This document shows positions 6,836 to 14,251 of a stretch of 19,918 bases of DNA, in pieces. The first letter of the stretch is position 1. Each line of letters starts with the position of its first letter. Position numbers and translations under genes: made by a program. The notes below the pieces were generated by a model, which saw only the letters and a list, made by a program, of their open reading frames with translations, made no database searches and was not told the origin of the DNA. Source of the stretch: RGIG5612 sp045627365. Lineage in GTDB: Bacteria; Bacillota; Clostridia; Lachnospirales; Lachnospiraceae. The stretch spans positions 1-19,918 of the forward strand of contig JAZQNN010000014.1 of assembly GCA_045627365.1 (NCBI GenBank). Reading direction: 5' to 3'.

Positions 6836-7763
6836 ATTATCAAACGGGAAAATAGAAGAAATAACAGCGCTCCTGGGCAAGGAAAATGTTCTCCTTGGCG
6901 AGCCGATGGCGGAGCACGTGTCAATGAAGGTCGGCGGCCCGGCAGACTATTTCTTTACGCCTAAGGACACGGACGGACTGGCATATCTTATCAGGACACT
7001 CAAAGAGGCCGAGGTGCCTTTCTATGTCCTCGGCAACGGCACCAACGTTATCGTTAAGGACAGAGGATACCGCGGCGCGATCATCAACCTCCTGGACAAC
7101 TGGGCATATGCTAAGATACCGGCAGACGAAGAGGCAGGCCGCGTGAAAGTCAAGGCCGGAGCCGGAATGAAGCTGAAGAACATGGCTGAAAAGCTGTGTG
7201 AGGCAGGGCTCAAGGGATTCGAATTTGCAAGCGGGATCCCGGGAAGCATCGGCGGCGCGACCACGATGAACGCGGGCGCGTATGACGGCGAAATGAAGCA
7301 GATCATCACGAGCGTCAAAGCCATGGATATGGACGGAAATGTGCGCATATTTGCGGCTGATGAATGCGACTTCGGATACAGGCACAGCGCATTTTCCGAC
7401 GGCAGCTATATCGTGCTGGAAACCGAGATGGCGCTGGTACCGGGCGAGGTCAGCGAGATCCGTGCGGTCATCGACGACCTTACCGCAAGACGCGAGGCCA
7501 AGCAGCCTCTGGAGCATCCGAGCAGCGGATCGACTTTTAAGAGACCGGAAGGTTATTTTGCAGCAAAGCTCATCTCCGATTGCGGGCTTAAGGGCATCCG
7601 TGTCGGCGGCGCAAGTGTATCAAGCAAGCACTGCGGATTCGTAGTCAACGACAAGGACGGCACTGCGTCAGATGTGCTGGGAGTTATCGAGCTTGTTAAG
7701 CGCAGGGTGCGTCTTGAGACAGGTGTCGAGCTTGAATGTGAAGTGAAGATAATCGGTGAATAA
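6828..7763 (+). CDS. murB: UDP-N-acetylenolpyruvoylglucosamine reductase
   Basis: MurB reduces UDP-GlcNAc-enolpyruvate to UDP-MurNAc with NADPH and bound FAD, an early cytoplasmic step of peptidoglycan synthesis. The 311-residue protein has FAD-binding motifs VLGNGTNVIV (68-77) and GIPGSIGGATTMNAGA (136-151), Arg185 in YRHSAF, the catalytic Ser235 in SSGSTFKRP and Glu305 near the C-terminus in ECEVKIIG. The compact C-terminal part and STFKRP motif fit type II MurB of Gram-positive bacteria. It overlaps hprK by 8 bases, and its TAA shares a base with the whiA ATG, suggesting translational coupling. The ribosome binding site is weak (AGGAAG, distant). Confidence 0.96.
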   Translation: MSKLSNGKIEEITALLGKENVLLGEPMAEHVSMKVGGPADYFFTPKDTDGLAYLIRTLKEAEVPFYVLGNGTNVIVKDRGYRGAIINLLDNWAYAKIPADEEAGRVKVKAGAGMKLKNMAEKLCEAGLKGFEFASGIPGSIGGATTMNAGAYDGEMKQIITSVKAMDMDGNVRIFAADECDFGYRHSAFSDGSYIVLETEMALVPGEVSEIRAVIDDLTARREAKQPLEHPSSGSTFKRPEGYFAAKLISDCGLKGIRVGGASVSSKHCGFVVNDKDGTASDVLGVIELVKRRVRLETGVELECEVKIIGE

Positions 7764-8590
7764 TGTCTTTTGCGAACGATTTAAAGGAAGAATTAATAAA
7801 GCATTTTTCGAAGAAAACAGACAGCCAGAGGGCTGAGCTGGCAGCGCTTGTGCTTTTAAATTCCGACGGGCTGACATACGACGCGGAGCGCAGGACATAT
7901 ATATACACAGCCAATATTGGCGGGGCAAATGCCTTTACAACGCTCAGAAAAACATTTAATATTAATGGACAGATCGATCTGAGCAAAAGCCTTGCTGAGC
8001 TTACGGATGGGTTTGATGCCAAGAGGGCATTTATAAGGGGCGCGTTTATCGCGGCGGGCGTGATGACGGACCCTGAGAAGGGCTATCACATGGAATTTGC
8101 GGTGCCGGATGATGCTGCAGCGACGTTCCTCATTGAGACGATGGCAGCCTTCGACATCCACGGCAGGGTAAGCGCCAGACGCGGCAGGCCGTTCGTGTAC
8201 GTAAAAGAAGGCGTGGAGATATCAGACCTTCTCAACGTTATGGAAGCGCACAAGTCTTTGATGAATTTCGAGAACGTGCGTATCGTCAAGGAAATGCGCG
8301 GCGCGGTCAACAGGCAGGTCAACTGCGAGACGGCCAACCTAAGCAAAACGGTGAGTGCCGGGATGCGTCAGGTCGAGGACATACAGCTCATACTGAGCAT
8401 CATGGACCCTGACGAGCTGGATCCGGGGATCCTTGACATGTGCAATGTCAGGCTGGCCAATCCGGATCTGCCGCTTGCGGAGCTGGGCGCTTTGCTTGAT
8501 CCGCCGATCGGGAAGTCCGGCGTGAACCACAGATTAAGAAAGATAAAAGAATACGCAGCTACCCTTAGAGGGGATTCGAACAGTAAGTAA
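7763..8590 (+). CDS. whiA: WhiA-family DNA-binding protein, short form
   Basis: WhiA joins a LAGLIDADG homing-endonuclease-like fold, which has lost nuclease activity, to a C-terminal helix-turn-helix. In Bacillus it affects cell division and chromosome segregation. Recognition rests on the start MSFANDLKEEL, the core RGAVNRQVNCETANLSKT (185-202) and the C-terminal PPIGKSGVNHRLRKI. At 275 residues it is about 40 shorter than the roughly 315 of Bacillus WhiA. The difference lies in the first LAGLIDADG part: IRGAF is at residue 91 instead of roughly 128. It follows murB directly, whereas rapZ and yvcK usually stand between. No ribosome binding site is obvious, consistent with coupling to murB. 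Confidence 0.92.
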   Translation: MSFANDLKEELIKHFSKKTDSQRAELAALVLLNSDGLTYDAERRTYIYTANIGGANAFTTLRKTFNINGQIDLSKSLAELTDGFDAKRAFIRGAFIAAGVMTDPEKGYHMEFAVPDDAAATFLIETMAAFDIHGRVSARRGRPFVYVKEGVEISDLLNVMEAHKSLMNFENVRIVKEMRGAVNRQVNCETANLSKTVSAGMRQVEDIQLILSIMDPDELDPGILDMCNVRLANPDLPLAELGALLDPPIGKSGVNHRLRKIKEYAATLRGDSNSK

Positions 8591-8617
8591 TTGCAGAATA
8601 TCTCCGGGAGGAAAAGA

Positions 8618-8875
8618 ATGGTTAAGAAAGAAGTAACAATTGAGATCGAAGGCGGAATGCAGGCAAGGAACGTTGCTATGTTCGTGCAGGAAGCCGGCGG
8701 ACATGATTCGACTATCATGGTCGAATACGAAGGCAAAAGAGTCAATGCCAAGAGCATCATGGGCATGATGAGCTTAAGCCTGGCAGAGGGCGAGAAGATC
8801 ACCATCAAGGCAGACGGTCCGGACGAGGAAGAAGCTCTTGCCAGCATGGAGAAATTCGTCAGCGGTAAGGAGTAA
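8618..8875 (+). CDS. crh: Crh-like HPr paralogue (Gln15, Asn18, Ser46)
   Basis: This 85-residue protein has the HPr fold. The ATG with GGGAGG 6 bases upstream sets the register; a TTG 27 bases earlier does not fit. In this register the phosphotransfer-system histidine is Gln15, in GGMQARNVAMF, and the usual Pro18 is Asn18. Arg17 is kept. The HprK target Ser46 and the regulator-binding surface are intact in VNAKSIMGMMSLSL. It can therefore be a substrate of HprK and a candidate CcpA corepressor but cannot take phosphate from Enzyme I, the defining property of Bacillus Crh. Position after whiA matches crh in Bacillus and HPr genes in Clostridia. Independent loss of His15 from a clostridial HPr is as likely as orthology to Crh, so the symbol is provisional. 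Confidence 0.9.
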   Translation: MVKKEVTIEIEGGMQARNVAMFVQEAGGHDSTIMVEYEGKRVNAKSIMGMMSLSLAEGEKITIKADGPDEEEALASMEKFVSGKE

Positions 8876-8877
8876 TA

Positions 8878-11800
8878 ATGGCATTTACGCACCTGCACGT
8901 CCACACGCAGTTTTCGCTGCTGGATGGCTCAGCTAAGATCGGCGAGATTGTAGCCAGGGCGAAAGCGCTAGGCATGGATTCGCTCGCCATAACGGACCAT
9001 GGCGTAATGTACGGTGCGATCGATTTTTACAGGGCGTGTCAGAAAGAAGGAATACGCCCGATCATAGGATGCGAGATCTACGTGACCAGTGGGTCGCGTT
9101 TTGACCGCGAGCTTGGGCAAGGTGATGATAAATATTATCACCTTGTTTTATTGGCTGAGAATAATATCGGCTACGCAAATCTGATGAAGATCGTGTCCAT
9201 CGGCTTCACCGAGGGATTCTATTACAAGCCGAGAGTTGACTACGAGGTGCTTGAGCGCTACAGCGAGGGCCTGATCGCACTTTCGGCGTGTCTTGCCGGG
9301 ATCATCCCGAAAAACCTTACCAGGGGACATTACAAAGAGGCACGTGAGGAGGCTCTGCGTCTGCAGGAGATATTCGGCGAAGGGAACTTTTTCCTGGAGC
9401 TTCAGGACCACGGATACGACGAGCAGAAGATGGTCAACTCGCAGCTTCTAAGGATGAGCGAGGAGGAGAATATCCCGCTCGTGTGCACCAACGACGTTCA
9501 TTACGTTTACGACGATGACGTCGAGGCGCACGACATCCTGCTGTGCATTCAGACCGGCAAAAAGCTGAACGACGAGGACCGCATGCGCTATCCGGGCGGA
9601 CAGTTTTATCTGAAGTCACCGGAGGAGATGGCAAAGCTTTTTCCATACGCGCCGGCGGCCATTGAGAACACGCACAAAATCGCCGAAAGGTGCAAAGTCG
9701 AGATCGATTTCGATACGCAGCATTTGCCGAAATACGATGTGCCGGCACCGTTTGCGCCGGACGAATATCTGGAAAAACTGTGCGAGGAAGGTTTAAGGAG
9801 ACGTTATCCGTCGTGCTTTGAAGAACACGAGGAGCGCCTTCATTACGAGCTTGATATCATCAAGAGGATGGGGTATGTCGACTACTTCCTCATCGTCTGG
9901 GATTTCATCAATTACGCGAAGAGCAACGGCATCATGGTCGGCCCCGGCCGAGGAAGTGCGGCCGGAAGCATAGTCGCATATTGCCTGGCGATAACGGACA
10001 TCGATCCGATCAGATACAACCTGCTCTTCGAAAGATTCCTGAACCCGGAGCGTGTGTCCATGCCCGATATCGACGTGGATTTCTGCTTCGAGCGCAGAGG
10101 CGAAGTGATCGACTACGTTACGCGCAAATACGGCCGTGACAAGGTCGCACAGATAGTCACTTTCGGAACCATGGCCGCGCGCAACGTAATACGTGACGTG
10201 GGGCGCGTAATGGATCTGCCGTACAGTCTGTGCGATTCCATCGCCAAGATGATCCCGAAGGAACTGAATATAACGATAGACAAGGCACTGGCAGCTAACA
10301 GCGAGCTTAAGCAAGCTTATGAAACGGACGCTCAGGTCAGGGAACTGATCGACATGGGCAAACGTCTCGAAGGTCTTCCGCGCAATACTTCGATGCATGC
10401 TGCCGGCGTTGTCATCAGCCGTGAGCCGGTAATGGACTGCGTTCCGCTTTCAAGAGGCTCAGACGGCTCGATCGTAACACAATATATAATGACGACCCTT
10501 GAGGAGCTGGGGCTTCTCAAGATGGATTTTTTGGGCCTGAGGACGCTGACCGTTATACAAAATGCGGTGAATTTTGCCAGGGAGAACGATCACGCCTGCC
10601 CGGATCTGTCGCTCATTGATTACAACGACAAGGCAGTGCTCGATACCATCGGAGCCGGCAAATGCTCCGGCATCTTCCAGCTTGAAAGCGCCGGAATGAC
10701 GAGTTTCATGCGAGAACTTAAGCCGCAGAGCCTTGAGGACGTTATCGCGGGAATCGCGCTTTACAGACCGGGCCCGATGGATTTCATACCGAAGTATATA
10801 GCCGGCAAGAACTCAAACGGCGACGTGGACTATGACTGTCCGCAACTTAAGCCGATCCTTGAGCCGACCTACGGGTGCATAGTATATCAGGAGCAGGTCA
10901 TGCAGATCGTGCGTGACCTGGCGGGATATTCGCTTGGCGGAGCTGATGTTTTGCGCCGCGCGATGTCCAAGAAGAAGGACTATGTAATGAAGGCCGAGCG
11001 CGCGAGGTTCGTCTACGGCGATTTAGAGGACGGCGGCAAGGTCCCAGGCTGCATCAGGAACGGTATTTCTGAGGCTGTGGCCAACAAGATATACGATGAT
11101 ATGATCGATTTTGCCAAGTACGCCTTCAACAAGTCGCACGCGGCAGCATACGCGGTGGTCGCTTACCAGACCGCATACCTTAAGTATTATTATCCGGCTG
11201 AGTATATGGCGTCCCTGATGACTTCGGTCATGGACAACCTGACCAAGCTCAGCAAGTATATCCACGACTGCAAGGACATGAAGATCGACATTCTGCCGCC
11301 GGATATCAACGAGGCCGGCAGCGGATTCACTGTTCACGGTCATGCGATCAGATACGGCCTGTCCGCGATCAAGGGCGTTGGCAAAAATGTGATCGATTCG
11401 ATCGTGGGCGAGCGCGAGGAGAACGGCCCATACAAGGATATTTACGATTTTGTTAATAGGCTGATCGAGAAGGATCTGAACAAGAAGCTCGTCGAGAGCC
11501 TGATCAAGGCGGGAGCGCTTGACTGCTTCGGTCTTACCAGAAAACAGCTTATTTACATCTATATGGACGTCATAGACAACGCCGGCAAGGACAAAAAAGC
11601 GACAATGGCGGGGCAGATGAGCCTTTTCGATATCGTTTCTGACGAGCACAAGGAAGAATTCCGCGTGAAGATCCCGGATGTCGGCGAGTTTGACAACGAG
11701 CTTTTGCTGAGTTTCGAAAAGGACGTAACCGGAATTTATATAAGCGGACATCCTTTGGACGAATACACGGAGCTGCTCAGCCAGGTCGGGACCGTTAATT

Positions 11801-12357
11801 CGGCGGATTTTGCCATCGATGAGGAGGGAAATGTCGCCGTAATGGATCAAAAACAGGAGACGATCGGCGGACTGATCTGTGCAGTGACCAATAAATCGGC
11901 GAAAAACGGCCAGCCGATGGCGTTTGTGACGCTTGAGGACATGTACGGAACCGTGGAAATCATAGTTTTCCCGAGAGATTACGCTAATCTGAGGCGATAT
12001 ATCGAAGTCGGACGAAAGGTTCTGATTACAGGCAGGGTGTCTGTCGGCAGTGAAGAGGACGGCAAATTGATCGCGTCGAAAATCATCGGATTTGACGAAG
12101 CACTCAAGGATGTGTGGGTAAGATTTGCCGATTTTGAGGAATATATTGCGCAGGAACAGTACTTAGCAGGCCTTTCCGGGCTTGAATGCGGCGCCGGACG
12201 CGACTCAATTATCGTATATTTGATTAAAGAGAAGCAGAAAAAACGCCTTCCGAGCCGTTATAATATTGCGGCAACGGACGAAATGCTCGATATAATGAAG
12301 AGAAAATTCGGCGATAAGAACATCGCGGTGACATACAGAAGGGGATATGACACATGA
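8878..12357 (+). CDS. dnaE: DNA polymerase III alpha subunit
   Basis: DnaE is a C-family replicative polymerase; in Firmicutes it works beside PolC, mainly extending primers. The 1159-residue protein opens with a PHP domain containing HLHVHTQFS, LAITDHG, IIGCE and NDVHY, a set consistent with metal binding. The catalytic aspartates are Asp397 and Asp399 in PDIDVDF and Asp550 in LLKMDFLG; the sequence PGRGSAAGS is also present. Tandem helix-hairpin-helix motifs follow around 830-900. Residues 913-917, QMSLF, match an internal sliding-clamp-binding motif. An OB fold is at about 985-1065. TAAGGAG overlaps the end of crh and supports the ATG. The TGA stop overlaps the next ATG as ATGA. Confidence 0.97.
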   Translation: MAFTHLHVHTQFSLLDGSAKIGEIVARAKALGMDSLAITDHGVMYGAIDFYRACQKEGIRPIIGCEIYVTSGSRFDRELGQGDDKYYHLVLLAENNIGYANLMKIVSIGFTEGFYYKPRVDYEVLERYSEGLIALSACLAGIIPKNLTRGHYKEAREEALRLQEIFGEGNFFLELQDHGYDEQKMVNSQLLRMSEEENIPLVCTNDVHYVYDDDVEAHDILLCIQTGKKLNDEDRMRYPGGQFYLKSPEEMAKLFPYAPAAIENTHKIAERCKVEIDFDTQHLPKYDVPAPFAPDEYLEKLCEEGLRRRYPSCFEEHEERLHYELDIIKRMGYVDYFLIVWDFINYAKSNGIMVGPGRGSAAGSIVAYCLAITDIDPIRYNLLFERFLNPERVSMPDIDVDFCFERRGEVIDYVTRKYGRDKVAQIVTFGTMAARNVIRDVGRVMDLPYSLCDSIAKMIPKELNITIDKALAANSELKQAYETDAQVRELIDMGKRLEGLPRNTSMHAAGVVISREPVMDCVPLSRGSDGSIVTQYIMTTLEELGLLKMDFLGLRTLTVIQNAVNFARENDHACPDLSLIDYNDKAVLDTIGAGKCSGIFQLESAGMTSFMRELKPQSLEDVIAGIALYRPGPMDFIPKYIAGKNSNGDVDYDCPQLKPILEPTYGCIVYQEQVMQIVRDLAGYSLGGADVLRRAMSKKKDYVMKAERARFVYGDLEDGGKVPGCIRNGISEAVANKIYDDMIDFAKYAFNKSHAAAYAVVAYQTAYLKYYYPAEYMASLMTSVMDNLTKLSKYIHDCKDMKIDILPPDINEAGSGFTVHGHAIRYGLSAIKGVGKNVIDSIVGEREENGPYKDIYDFVNRLIEKDLNKKLVESLIKAGALDCFGLTRKQLIYIYMDVIDNAGKDKKATMAGQMSLFDIVSDEHKEEFRVKIPDVGEFDNELLLSFEKDVTGIYISGHPLDEYTELLSQVGTVNSADFAIDEEGNVAVMDQKQETIGGLICAVTNKSAKNGQPMAFVTLEDMYGTVEIIVFPRDYANLRRYIEVGRKVLITGRVSVGSEEDGKLIASKIIGFDEALKDVWVRFADFEEYIAQEQYLAGLSGLECGAGRDSIIVYLIKEKQKKRLPSRYNIAATDEMLDIMKRKFGDKNIAVTYRRGYDT

Positions 12358-13172
12358 TCACGTCCAAAAATAATCCGCAGCTGAAGAATGTCAGAGCTCT
12401 GATCGACTCTGCCAAGGCCCGCAAAGAACAGGGCTTATTTGTTGTTGAGGGCCTGCGACTGGCTACAGAAGCGCCGGAAGCGATGGTAGAGGCGGTTTAT
12501 GTGACCGAAGAGGTCGAAAAAATGCAGCTGCCGTTTGTCGAACTGATGAGATCGGCCGGCAAATGTGAGGTCGTATCAGCGGATGTTTTCAAGAGCATCT
12601 CGGATACGGTTAACCCACAGGGCATCTTAGCTGTGGTAAAACAGCAAAAATATACTTCTAAAGAAGTAGTAAACTTCAAAAACACAAGTAAAAACGATTC
12701 TTATACTTCTAAAGAAGTACAAAATGGCACTAATAAGCTCTTCGTTCTGCTCGACGACGTGAGGGATCCGGGTAATCTCGGAACGATCATAAGGACTGCA
12801 GAGGCTGCCGGAGTGGACGGCGTATTTATGAGCCCGGGCTGTGTTGACATCTACAACCCGAAGGTTACGCGCTCTACGATGGGAAGTATTTTCAGAGTAC
12901 CTTTTGCCGTGTGCGATTTAAAGGAAGTCATTGAGGAACTTAAAAAGCAGGACGTCGGCGTTTACGCGGCGACTCTGGACGGAGCTGTGCCATACAACAC
13001 GGTAGAATATGGCGAAAATAGCGCCTTTATCATCGGAAATGAGGCCAACGGCATAAGCGCAGAGGTCGCGCATGCGGCTACACGCACCGTGTTCATCCCG
13101 ATGAGCGGCCAAGTCGAGTCGCTTAACGCGGCAATAAGCGCGGCTGTGCTGATGTTTTACAGAAGGAGATAG
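12354..13172 (+). CDS. SpoU/TrmH-family RNA 2'-O-methyltransferase with a repeat insertion
   Basis: The 272-residue enzyme is a SPOUT-class methyltransferase that uses S-adenosylmethionine to methylate a ribose 2'-OH in rRNA or tRNA. An N-terminal substrate-binding domain (SKNNPQLKNVR, EGLRL, NPQGILAVVKQ) is followed by the three SpoU motifs: DDVRDPGNLGTIIRTAEAAG (134-153), FIIGNEANGIS and IPMSGQVESLNAAISAAVLM. The linker between the domains (about 100-128) is longer than usual and carries YTSKEV twice. It is AT-rich and built of palindromic repeats, unlike the rest of the gene. The target nucleotide cannot be told from sequence; RlmB- or TrmH-like genes of this type usually act on 23S rRNA. 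AAGGGG precedes the ATG, which overlaps the dnaE stop. Confidence 0.92.
   Translation: MITSKNNPQLKNVRALIDSAKARKEQGLFVVEGLRLATEAPEAMVEAVYVTEEVEKMQLPFVELMRSAGKCEVVSADVFKSISDTVNPQGILAVVKQQKYTSKEVVNFKNTSKNDSYTSKEVQNGTNKLFVLLDDVRDPGNLGTIIRTAEAAGVDGVFMSPGCVDIYNPKVTRSTMGSIFRVPFAVCDLKEVIEELKKQDVGVYAATLDGAVPYNTVEYGENSAFIIGNEANGISAEVAHAATRTVFIPMSGQVESLNAAISAAVLMFYRRR
12651..12719 (+). repeat. Palindromic direct repeats inside the methyltransferase gene
   Basis: TATACTTCTAAAGAAGTA occurs at 12651-12668 and 12702-12719, a spacing of 51 bases that keeps the frame. Each copy contains the dyad TACTTC-TAAA-GAAGTA. The bases between hold a weaker related dyad (ACTTC to AAGT). The peptide is YTSKEV, an 11-residue spacer, then YTSKEV. 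Confidence 0.9.
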
Positions 13173-13173
13173 T

Positions 13174-13488
13174 ATGGATAATCCGAAAGTGCTCTGCGGA
13201 GCAAGCTACTATGAACAGAAATTTTACCTGAATCCGCTTTACGGCAATCTGCCGAAGGCAGTCCAGGAGGAGCTGAAGGTGATGTGCGTCCTTTTCGTTG
13301 ACGATGTGGGCGGAATCGTATTGATCCAATTCGATGACGAGGGCAAAATCAACATCACCGGAACAGCCAAGGACGGAGATATTTATTACGATGAGATCGG
13401 CAGCCGTCTGAAGATAAAGGAAATGTGGACCGAACACGGTGAATTATTAGGTCAATTGGAGGAATATTACGATGCTATTAACAGTTGA
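13174..13488 (+). CDS. Small conserved acidic protein, unknown function
   Basis: The 104-residue protein begins MDNPKVLCGASYYEQKFYLN and contains ELKVMCVLFVDDVGGI and YYDEIGSRLKIKE. It has no signal peptide or membrane segment and is rich in acidic and aromatic residues, with alternating strands suggesting a compact alpha/beta fold. It resembles a domain of unknown function that I recall from Lachnospiraceae (possibly DUF6145), but I cannot verify that. AAGGAG 5 bases upstream sets the start. It begins 1 base after the methyltransferase stop and overlaps coaX by 17 bases, so it is surely co-translated with housekeeping genes. No function is proposed. Confidence 0.85.
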   Translation: MDNPKVLCGASYYEQKFYLNPLYGNLPKAVQEELKVMCVLFVDDVGGIVLIQFDDEGKINITGTAKDGDIYYDEIGSRLKIKEMWTEHGELLGQLEEYYDAINS

Positions 13489-14239
13489 TGCGGGCAATAC
13501 CAACACCAAACTTGCAGTTTTTGAGGGCGAAAAAATCATTGCCTCATTTAAAATGAACACTGATTCGACCAGAACGTCGGACGAATACGGAATAAATCTT
13601 TTGAACATGCTCTCAAGCCGCAAACTTGACACGGGTGATATCGACGCGGTTATTATTTCTTCGGTTGTGCCTGACACGATGCATTCAATGATCAACTGCA
13701 TGATCAAATTTTTAAGCGTTACTCCGATGATCGTCGGACCGGGCATGAAGACCGGCATCAAGCTGGTCAAGACGAATCCGAACGAGGTCGGCGCGGACAG
13801 AATGGCAGACGGCGTGGCTGCGCTTACAATGTACGGCGGACCGATCATCGTAGCGGATTACGGCACTGCGACGAAATTCGACTATTTCTCAGAAGAGGGC
13901 GTATTTGAGTCGGCAATCACGTGCCCGGGAATCATGCTTTCTGCAAGAGCTTTATGGGGCGGCACGGCAAAACTACCTGAGATCGAGATCAAGAATCCGG
14001 GAACGATCATGGCCAAGGACACGATCACAAGCATTCAGGCAGGCATCCTGTACGGCCGTATCGGCGAGACGGAATACATTATCGACAAACTCATCGCGGA
14101 GTCCGGCAGGCCCGATATGAAGGTCGTAGCAACCGGCGGTCTGGCAGGAAATCTCTTCAATGAGACCGACCGTCTGCAGATATGGGAGCCGAATCTGACC
14201 ATGCATGGCCTCAGGATCATGTACGAGAAGAACAAGTAA
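13472..14239 (+). CDS. coaX: Type III pantothenate kinase
   Basis: CoaX phosphorylates pantothenate with ATP as the first step of coenzyme A synthesis and, unlike type I kinases, is not feedback-inhibited by CoA. The 255-residue protein has the ASKHA fold: phosphate motif DAGNTNTK (6-13), GADR with catalytic Asp109, second phosphate motif ADYGTATKFD (128-137), and PGIMLSARAL. Lys135 replaces the Thr of the usual D(F/Y)GTATT motif; the other motif residues are kept. TTGGAGG lies 9 bases upstream of the ATG inside the previous gene. No birA is adjacent. Confidence 0.93.
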   Translation: MLLTVDAGNTNTKLAVFEGEKIIASFKMNTDSTRTSDEYGINLLNMLSSRKLDTGDIDAVIISSVVPDTMHSMINCMIKFLSVTPMIVGPGMKTGIKLVKTNPNEVGADRMADGVAALTMYGGPIIVADYGTATKFDYFSEEGVFESAITCPGIMLSARALWGGTAKLPEIEIKNPGTIMAKDTITSIQAGILYGRIGETEYIIDKLIAESGRPDMKVVATGGLAGNLFNETDRLQIWEPNLTMHGLRIMYEKNK

Positions 14240-14251
14240 TTCCGGTTTGCA

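Noticed and set aside
6095..7517. Long reverse-strand open frames opposite hprK and murB
   Set aside because: They are shadows of well-recognised genes, a common effect of codon bias at this GC content.
8591..8617. TTG start for the HPr-like protein
   Set aside because: GGGAGG is spaced for the ATG at 8618, and only that start puts Gln15 and Ser46 in the family register.
9793..11850. Reverse-strand frames of about 200 and 275 codons opposite dnaE
   Set aside because: The forward strand encodes DnaE with catalytic residues in place; the reverse products look random.
12651..12719. CRISPR-like repeat
   Set aside because: Only two short copies, in frame inside a gene, with no further units and no cas genes.
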